From Chrysaora quinquecirrha (taxonomy: Eukaryota > Cnidaria > Scyphozoa > Semaeostomeae > Pelagiidae): DNA of 64,000 nucleotides. Below, piece by piece: positions 56,438 to 64,000 of this stretch (its first letter is position 1; each line of letters starts with the position of its first letter). The DNA is taken from positions 2,642,411 to 2,706,410 of the forward strand of contig JACTAT010000051.1 of NCBI GenBank assembly GCA_014526335.1, in the 5' to 3' direction. Below the pieces are notes generated by a model. That model ran no database searches and was not told the DNA's origin. It was given only the letters and a program-made list of their open reading frames with translations. The translations under genes were made by a program, and so were the position numbers.

Positions 56438-58997
56438 TTAGGTTCTTCCAAGTGCTGTCGCCAAAGGTCTTCGCTTTTTAGTTGACGATCGAGTAGAACG
56501 TTGCGTAGTTGCCGAACGCGTTGATAGTGGAGTCGCAGGCGTGACTGGATTTCTACGCTGAGGAGTTTTCAACGACGGAGTCGACGGCGTGACGGCTTTT
56601 TTAGTTTGCGGAGTTTTCGATCCGCGCGTCGATAACGGAGTAGTCGCAGACGGTGTAACTGCTTTTCTACGCGGAATTCTCGAAGCACTTTGTTTCTTAT
56701 CCGGTGTTTTTGTCAGCCTTTCTAATCCAACAACAGGACTCATTTCAAAGTTAATTTTCTCACGACCTGGACGCGTAATTTGTTCATTTGCTTTTTCTTT
56801 CTCTGCGGTAGAATAATTTAGTTTGCGCTTTCGTTTTTCACTTTGAAGTATTTCTTGAGTTTCTTCAAGGTTCAGATCTATTCCTTTTTGATTTCTTTCA
56901 AACGAGCAAAGTCTTTATATTCTTCTGTCAGCTTTGCGAGATCCTAAGCAGTAAATAATTTTATTAAAATCTAATCAATTCAGATATTGACCAAACGATC
57001 AAACATTGTTTGTCAAACATTCCAAATTTTCCCTTCAAACAATGTACAAACGTTTTGCCATGTCACAAAACATTGCTTGACAAGCAAACATAAGTAAAAC
57101 TTTTTCCAAGTTTTTCGAAGAAAAAAAAACATTTTGCTTGATGTGGGGAAAAAATTTTCAAACAAGACAAGCAATGTTTTGTGATTTGATAAGCAAATTT
57201 CAAATGCATCGTCAACAATGTTTGATTATGTGACCAGAGTGTTACTCACTTACATAAAAGTTGTCTATATTCAATGGCTGGAATTCCATGCCATGTTAAA
57301 TGTCACTGACCTTATGATCGTTATGATCAATGTGATCATCATGGCTAAATCATTGCAGGATTATAAATGATTACCAGGATTGTAAACTAAAACCATTTCA
57401 GCAAAAGCATCACTGTAATCGCAACATATCGGCATGGATAGTGATCAAAGAATCATACAGATAGAAAGGGGTCTATAATCTCGCTTTAAAAGACAAACAA
57501 CTTTTCAACTCACATCTTTTAGAGAATTTAGACTTGAGAGATTTTCTGCTTGGCAGCAAACTGCATTAAAACCTGGAAATTAGAGAGTACTTATACCGAG
57601 GGTGCTAGATTTAAGGGGCACAGAAAAAAACATTCTGATTAATATAGGTGTCTGAATAAAATAAAAGTAACAAAGTGCAAAAATACCGTCTAGTGATAGT
57701 CCTCCTTCAGAAGCATCTGTTTCATTTCTTACAGCATCTGGCTACAAAACGAAACAGTAAATTAAAATCATCCTTTAGCAGTGAAATATTTTTGCAAGTT
57801 TCTTTTGGCTATTGCTTGCAAGACAGTGTGGCCCTTATAACTTACAAATATTTGCTCCTTGAGGCATAATTTTCTTCAACCAATTCAGCAACTTTTGAAG
57901 GAATTGTTTTTCTCAGGATACACACATCTCTTATTGCATCTTCAATCTTCTGACACAATTCATCATTTGTACAATTTTCTGAAGAAGAACAGAGAAGAAC
58001 TATATTGCTCCGTTTTCTGGGCTAGTTATTCTGTTCACACAGGAATGAAGCTGAAGGATTGCGTACTTTTCCACTTTTTGGATCATTTTTTAAAATGCTC
58101 CAATTTTTGGAATAGAAAGATATGATCTGAATTGTTCCTGTGTGAAAGCAACCCCTGAGCAAGTGAGCATACCACTTTTTGGAATGAAATGAGTTGGAAT
58201 GGTACGCAATCGTTTGTGTGTGAATGGGGCCTCAGTCAGGAGGGCACCAGCTGCAGGTCCACATCAGCAATAATGCTGCCTTAATTTGAACCTGCAATGC
58301 CATAGATATGCTTCATTTGGTGTTTTGTCAGTTTATCTAAATTCTGCATTAAGATTTGCCCAAGAAATCAAGTGTGCAGGAGTCACTTTCTATTGTTGCA
58401 TTCTATTTTTAGCCTATTGTCCTATTGAAAAACTTGGGTGCAAGTGCCATAGGCTACTCTGCAGTGTGCAAGGTTCTCAAACACAAAGTTCAAAATGCAT
58501 ACCATCGATGGTTTCATAACAAATTGATGCTTCTTTTTCAGCTATCTCTGTAGTTTCCCTGTCATTCTTCTATGAAAAGAAAATTGCATTTGTTTTATTT
58601 CCAAAGCAAATGCAATAATACAAGTAACTTAAGATTTCATAATACATAGCATAGTGCATCTTTGATAAACGCAATAGATATAGTTGTAGGGTTCCTGTAA
58701 AATGGAACATGAAAATCGCCAAAGGTGACCGGAAAGAAGTTACTTGATTGTTTTTTAAAGGCAAACTTCTCTGATTTAATTTTCTTTTGGGCTAGGTAGG
58801 CTAGGGCAGGCCTAAGACCTCACTCTAGTTTACCTCGACTTTAGTTACTACAAACTAGATTAAATGCAAATATCTGCTTTCTAGGTAAATCAAAAATTAG
58901 AATTTATTGTCAGAAGAAGACAAACCTCGTCATTAGAAGTGTTAACATGTTCGCAAACTTCTTCGCAAGCTGAAGCTGCAGTCGTTATTTCAGCCAT
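56438..58997 (-). CDS. NSL1-like putative kinetochore (MIS12 complex) subunit
   Basis: Minus-strand exons: 58997-58926, 58569-58503, 57978-57846, 57741-57687, 57560-57514, 56943-56438; about 293 residues (human NSL1 281). I start at MAEITTAAS, after which splicing stays open. Residues 47-95 are helical (CQKIEDAIRDVCILRKTIPS, KVAELVEENY) and recall the NSL1 helix that ends in RKxxPxK; a coiled coil follows (SLNSLKDDLAKLTEEYKDF). The last 100 residues are basic and full of TP sites (AVTPS, TTPLSTR, SLKTPQRR), like CDK-regulated disordered tails. NSL1 joins the MIS12 complex at the outer kinetochore. The homology is weak by eye; a generic coiled-coil nuclear protein is possible. Missing bases are implied near 56885-56889 (five-A run on the coding strand) and at the 3-prime end of exon 3 (57846-57848). 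Head to head with the 59174 gene. Confidence 0.45.
56985..57242. mobile_element. CAAACATT palindromic MITE, copy 12
   Basis: Left GACCAAACGATCAAACATTG and right CAATGTTTGATTATGTGACC, with the family interior CATGTCACAAAACATTGC. Last intron of the NSL1-like gene. Confidence 0.75.
58010..58240. mobile_element. MITE-like inverted element (CCACTTTTTGGA)
   Basis: CACACAGGAATGAAGC / GTTCCTGTGTGAAAGC and repeated CCACTTTTTGGA with GATTGCGTAC / GTACGCAATC pairs show inverted symmetry. Intron 2 of the NSL1-like gene. Confidence 0.5.
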
Positions 58998-59173
58998 TGC
59001 TGTTTTTGCTTTTTTGGCGCCTTGAGCTTCTCTATCTGCGTGCGCATCGAAACCGCTGATTACTTTTTCAGACTGACTGCAGGCAGCTTCACGCCACCTT
59101 GTGAGTTATGGAAGGCCACTGATCTTTTTTTCAACCAAATGTCAGAAAATATATCGAAGATTGGCAAGCAAAA
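58998..59173. promoter_or_regulatory. Shared upstream region of the NSL1-like gene and the 59174 gene
   Basis: Only about 176 bases separate the proposed start codons. On the minus strand the NSL1-like frame stays open upstream through 59090, so its true start could lie further out and shrink this region. Confidence 0.35.
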
Positions 59174-62100
59174 ATGTCTATTTCTCTGGTAAATTGATGA
59201 TTATTTTATTTGCAGTTGCTTATTTGATTACTTGACCTGTTAGTAAATGATTTGCTAAATGTTGAAATCCCTGAATTTCTGAATCAAACAGATGTGATTT
59301 TCAGTTTGCATAAGAACCTGTTTTGTTTGTGTTCTACAGTCTCCTAGTGGTACGCAGATATGTATGCCAATATTAAAAGTTTAATTTTACTCTCGATAAC
59401 CTTTAATTCAAGTAATAGGGTAGGTATTTCCATTGGTGGGGGGCCTTGCCCCCAGGGGCATGTGCCAGACTGGAATTTTTGCACACCGCCCATCAAAGGC
59501 TATTGTTTTCCGAACAATAGGGGCATTGTTTTAGCCAAAATTGTAAATTGAAGCTTTCCTGTCGGGGCACCATTGCGGAAGGAGGGACCCCCCCACTGGC
59601 CACCAGTACTCAGTTGGTGGGAGAGTCTGGGAGCAATAGCCCACATGGTATCTGTTTTTCTAACGAGAACATCAAGACTGAAGATTTTGATGTTGCCCCT
59701 TCAGCTCTATGCACCATTTTATAAGTGCTATCAATCAGTTTAATTGCTAATCTTCACTCTCTTCAGTGTACAGTTTGTCTTAAGTTTTGGAAATCTGCTG
59801 TCTTGTGTTAAATGTAAAGATTTTCTTCAGGGACCAGAATCACTGGTGTTCCAGTATGGTGAAAGTGATGATGAAGAGTCTAAGAGTTCAAAAGAGCAAA
59901 ATTCCATAACAAGTGCTCCTCTTGAAAACAAACCTAATATCTGTGATGCAGATGAAAGTAAAGAACTTCCAAACCCAGCTGCCATTGTCAACACAAAACT
60001 TGCCAAAGTTGTATCACGAATTGAGTCCATGGTTTCAGGTGTGAAACAAGAGATGGATAATGAAGATATTGATTCATTGACAAGCTACAAAGAGGAGTAT
60101 GTTATTATATATATATCAAGTTCTTCACCTTTTGCTTTTTTAAACCATGGCCAAATATTCTTGACTTTTCACTCCACACCACTCAACTTTTTGTTGACTC
60201 AAATGTTGAGAGCATTTGGCCACCTTGGCTTGTGCTGTCAAGCCTTATTGAGATCTGTGGAACAAAATTCAAGCAAGGTCAGAATTATCTCAACAATTCT
60301 ATTGTTTGAGGTGTTATCGAGCCTTGTCTAGAGTGGTCATAGTCAATGATTTGGCCCAGAACTCAACTTTTTGCTCAACTTGCAGGATAAATTTATTTAT
60401 TTTTGCATTCATAACAATTCAGATCAAAAGAATTTAAGGAGTTCTCTCACTTCAAAGCAGCTTATGAAAAGTCAAGTAAAAAGTTGATAGTTTGGCCACT
60501 TCTTCTTAACAATGCTCAACATTGCTCAATTTTCGTCAAGGTGAAGGTGAAATGGTGTTTTAGCGCCAGTCGCTAGGATCTCAGTATTAGGTTAAATAAT
60601 CGAGACCTCGACCCTGGCCGTGACGCTACCGTAGCTGGGCTCGAACCCTGACCATACTGAGCTTCTGACACCACAAGTCAGCTGGATTACACCACGACGC
60701 CATAGCACCTTCAAGTGTTGTCCAGTTCCAGTTAAATGTTGAGAGCTTTTGACCAGAAGTTTAGGTAATTACTCTATACAGACCAGAGTTGATTGATTAT
60801 GATGCCATGATTATTTGTGATTTGCAATCCCATTTTAGCCCAGACATTTATGACCAAGTTGTAGCAGCAGATGTGAGAGGCAAAAAATTCAAAGTCTCAA
60901 ATAATGGAAGATGTCCAAAGTGTAATAATAAAAAGAATGTATTTGTCATCCTTGATTTGTAAGTAAAAATTATAACTTTTCTTACTGAACCAATTTTATG
61001 TCAACTACTTTCACCTCCACGTGTTGTTTGAAATGACTTATTTGAAGGAAAACTTTAAAAGCATTGTTAAAAATGCTTATGAAGATAGCAGTTCTAGTTT
61101 TTCTGAGCTTGCCAAGAGTGTCAGTTTTGCTTGTTAAAATGCAACAAAACTTTGAAACTGGTATTTAAAAACTTTGAGAGGAAGACAAATATCCAAATGG
61201 TATGTAGATGCTACCATGTAATAGCCAATGGCAATTTTTAGTGCAACAACTGGATGTGACATCATATGAGGTAGGTTTTTTAGACTTATTCTGTAGGCAT
61301 TTTGAAAATTTCACTAAATATTTGTATAGTCTCTGCATCCTCTTTATTACAACATGTATCCATCTTCAGACATTTTTTATATGATCATGATCCTTGGTAT
61401 TCTTATTAACCTTTATTATTACTACCATTATTATTACTTTGCAGCCTTTTTCCAATGGGTGATATGCCTGAAATCTGCAATTATCTAATAACAAAGGGTG
61501 AAGCTGTTCTGTGGTCAAGTCAGGATGATAGCCATTGCAAGGTAGGACCTGAAAAATTATTAAGCAGTATTGCTAAGAAAACTGTTTCTTAGTATTAGTT
61601 TTTTATGAAGTTGTGAGCTTTACTAATCATTTCTTAGTAATCATTTCATCTTCTGTGAAATAAGCATTTTTTTTTTTTATTTTAGGATCCACCAACGTTT
61701 CTTTGTCGTGGAAAATGTCCTGAAAACCCTGCAAAGTGTGGCTTCAATCTCAACTGGCAGAAAACAAATTTAGAGGAAATATTTTTGTTTCCAGAAGAGG
61801 ATGAACCAGAGCCTGTTAACAAGGCAGCGGAGGTGAGAATAGTGCAAAATAGTGTTTTTGGTGCTGTATATATACCATGTTTCTTGTGCAGTGTCTGCAT
61901 TGTCTAGTCTGCTTGTTTGCATCAACCGTTTCGCTTATTTCTAATTTAAGAAAGTTCCAAGAGAAGTAGAATGTAAAAATTAGCAAATGTTACACATTAG
62001 TACTGCTTTAAAATGTGTTTAATTTGCTTTTCGTTTAATCAAATACGTTAAATCAAATATACATAAATATCAATTAGTTTAGTGCTTTCTATAGAGATTT

Positions 62101-64000
62101 TTGCCTACTTAAACTTCAAAATGATAAGAGTAGCATGGGAAAGATACATTTTTACTCAAGAATTTTTCAGAGTGTGAGAATTTTGTCAGAGAGTGAAATG
62201 TCTTTTCGACTGTTCTCTTTCCGACTTTCCTGCTCTGACTGGTTTTGAGATGTAAAAGCTTCAAGCAAAATGTTTAGGAAATGCTTTATCACTAGAGCGA
62301 AAATTGTAATTGATGTATTAGAGACATTTCACTCACGATAAGGAGAATAACAGTTGATAGATTTATGATCAGATTTGAAATGTTGTCGCTCAATTTTGCA
62401 GTCTGCTTCGTCAAAATCTGTTCAGGAAGATAGTAAAGGTGGGTGGACGATTCATGAAATTTTCCTTTTTAACAGATTCTTAAACTAATTAATTTTGTCT
62501 GGGAATTTTCTATATATACTAAATTAGGCATCATACATACTTTTGAGTTTGAGTGGAAGATGTTTGTAATTTGTAAAAGTGATTGTAATTGTAGTGATTG
62601 TTTGTGATTATGATCATGATTATAATAATTTATTATGATTATTATGATTTTTATCATCGGTATTTAAAATGGCTTTTTATTTGTTCAACTAGCTACGCCA
62701 CCGAAAGATGAACCTGGTATCAGAAGCGACAGTCAGACATCAGACAAGTTGGAACAAACTGCACCCAACACGGAGCAAACCACACCTTTTGATGAGGGAC
62801 AAATAGATCTCGTTTATTATAAATCAAACGTTTCCTGGGTCGTTCTTGACGAAATTTCCGAGCCCTGTGAAAATGGTAAGTATTTTCGATCTGATAGGGT
62901 CGGTCTGATAGCCCTTTACTGAATGAAAGAACTTTCAATCGTGATTAATACATTTAATATTATAGAGCGGGAAGTAGAATGGAATAAAACGGAAACGAAA
63001 CAAAACATAATAGTATTTTAAAGTTATCAGATGTTTCTCTGTCTTTCATTTAATGAAGGAATCTATGAATACGCTTTCAGTAACCCCTCTTGGTTTTCAC
63101 TGCAGTTTCGTTTTTTCTGATCAATAGGTGTGATGCGTTTGCAGTTAATAAATAGACTCACTCATTCTCTAAAGTGCAGTTACATATGCTAAATTGTGGT
63201 ACATTGTAACGCAATATCATGTATTTATCTTCATGGTTCTTTCCTAATTCATATCATGTTTCTTTGACTCTAGATGTCGATGATGACAAACTGATTAAAA
63301 CAATGATCGCATTGTCGGACGCTAAAAAGGACTGGGAAGAAGGAGACGTGAAATATTGGTCAGATGACCAGGAAGAACAGGGCGAGGAAGATATGGAGAT
63401 TTGTGAAAACGAGGAAGAACCGGTTGTTGAGCAACCGTATAATGTTATGCAAAATTATGCGTTTTCGTGGGATAATTATGCGAATAACCCATGGGCGCCT
63501 ACTGGGGTGTCAAAAAAGAAGGCTAGCGGTGTGGCTAGTGATAAGAGGAATGCAAAGTCTGATTTGAAAAATAAGGGGACTGTTCCTGATAGGCCTAGCG
63601 ATACTGATAACACCGATGATTCTAGAAGAGATGATGTGAACCCTGAAGAATTAGCTACTGGTAGTGTAGGGCCAGCTGATGTAGAAACTGCTACATCGTT
63701 ACCCCCTGTTGACACTGATAATGAGGGATTGTCGCTCGCTGGGGATTTTGTGACGGAAGAAGCCAAAGCTTCGGTTCCTAATGAGAACATTACGACTGAA
63801 GTTAACGTATTAAGACCGTCTATCAATGCAGAAGATGATAAAAACTCGCTTGTGGCAGATACGAAATCAACTGTGGATAGTATAACGCCTGTTACTTCAA
63901 GTGACACTAAGGTATCGGTTGTTGCTGAAAGCGTTACCGCTTCCGCAGTCACTACTATGGAAAACGCTGAAACTTCAGTGAGCGCTAAGGATACTGAAGT
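59174..64000 (+). CDS. Unrecognised acidic protein with a cysteine cluster (runs off the right edge)
   Basis: Exons: 59174-59188 (tentative first exon, MSISL), 59831-60096, 60839-60958, 61445-61541, 61686-61832, 62402-62438, 62693-62875 and 63274-64000 (open). All junctions are GT-AG and in phase. The N-terminus (GPESLVFQYGESDDEES) is acidic. The middle has a compact, probably folded region: KFKVSNNGRCPKCNN, NVFVILDFLFPMGD, VLWSSQDDSHCK and FLCRGKCPENPAKCGFNLNW; its cysteines (CPKC, CRGKC, KCGF) could bind zinc. A second compact piece is IDLVYYKSNVSWVVLDE. The last exon is long, very acidic, then Ser/Thr-rich. I do not recognise the family. Divergent from the NSL1-like gene. Confidence 0.75.
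59420..59562. repeat. Dispersed repeat, copy 2 (GCACACCGCCCAT family)
   Basis: TTTTGCACACCGCCCATCAA, GGCTATTGTTTTC and TTTTAGCCAAAAT match 5610-5705. First intron of the 59174 gene. Confidence 0.65.
60540..60722 (-). mobile_element. tRNA-derived SINE, family A, best copy
   Basis: On the minus strand the head reads TGGCGTCGTGGTGTAATCCA (A-box region) and the B box is AGGGTTCGAGCCC. A tail block CTAGCGACTGGCGCTAAAAC matches 11222-11445. Intron 2 of the 59174 gene. Confidence 0.75.

Noticed and set aside
59744..59830. Start of the 195-codon frame at 59744 as the N-terminus of the last gene
   Set aside because: The leading residues are hydrophobic read-through of an intron; a clean AG acceptor at 59830 and the tentative MSISL exon fit better.

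Overview
This window looks like intron-rich nuclear DNA of an invertebrate animal, most likely a cnidarian (anthozoan) or another early-branching metazoan. The evidence is the gene structure (many short exons with GT-AG introns), animal genes such as VPS54, POLA2, ELAC1 and MACROD, a single undivided BUB1/BUBR1 (MadBub) gene, and a dense load of short palindromic MITE-like repeats and tRNA-derived SINEs. No bacterial operons, rRNA, CRISPR or intact autonomous transposons were seen.

Nine protein genes were assembled exon by exon, checking splice sites and phase: (1) APLF-like FHA protein, minus, 1-1525, runs off the left edge; (2) ELAC1 tRNase Z, plus, 1784-3041; (3) mitochondrial ribosomal protein L11, minus, 3218-4483; (4) VPS54, plus, 5015-21720, 25 exons, intact; (5) MACROD-type macrodomain protein with an N-terminal PIP-box, plus, 23348-30102; (6) DNA polymerase alpha subunit B (POLA2), minus, 30336-39842, 18 exons; (7) MadBub spindle-checkpoint protein, plus, 40097-54548; (8) an NSL1-like putative kinetochore protein, minus, 56438-58997; (9) an unrecognised acidic, cysteine-containing protein, plus, from about 59174 off the right edge.

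Eight of the nine genes form four head-to-head pairs with short shared upstream regions (1/2, 3/4, 6/7, 8/9). Pairs 2/3 and 5/6 converge tail to tail. Several genes act in genome maintenance or mitosis: APLF and MACROD in ADP-ribose signalling, POLA2 in replication priming, MadBub and possibly NSL1 at the kinetochore.

The most striking biology is in MadBub. It combines BUBR1-type features (KEN boxes, a canonical ABBA-KEN-ABBA cassette, an LxxIxE motif) with a BUB1-type conserved domain I, and one giant exon carries an extra tandem array of about eight ABBA-like motifs. Its kinase domain shows the glycine loop, the ATP lysine and the C-lobe end, but the catalytic loop and activation segment cannot be found; an inverted SINE pair sits in that gap. 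Seven reading-frame or phase breaks spread over four genes are each cured by one added base, nearly always in a homopolymer, which points to assembly errors rather than pseudogenes.
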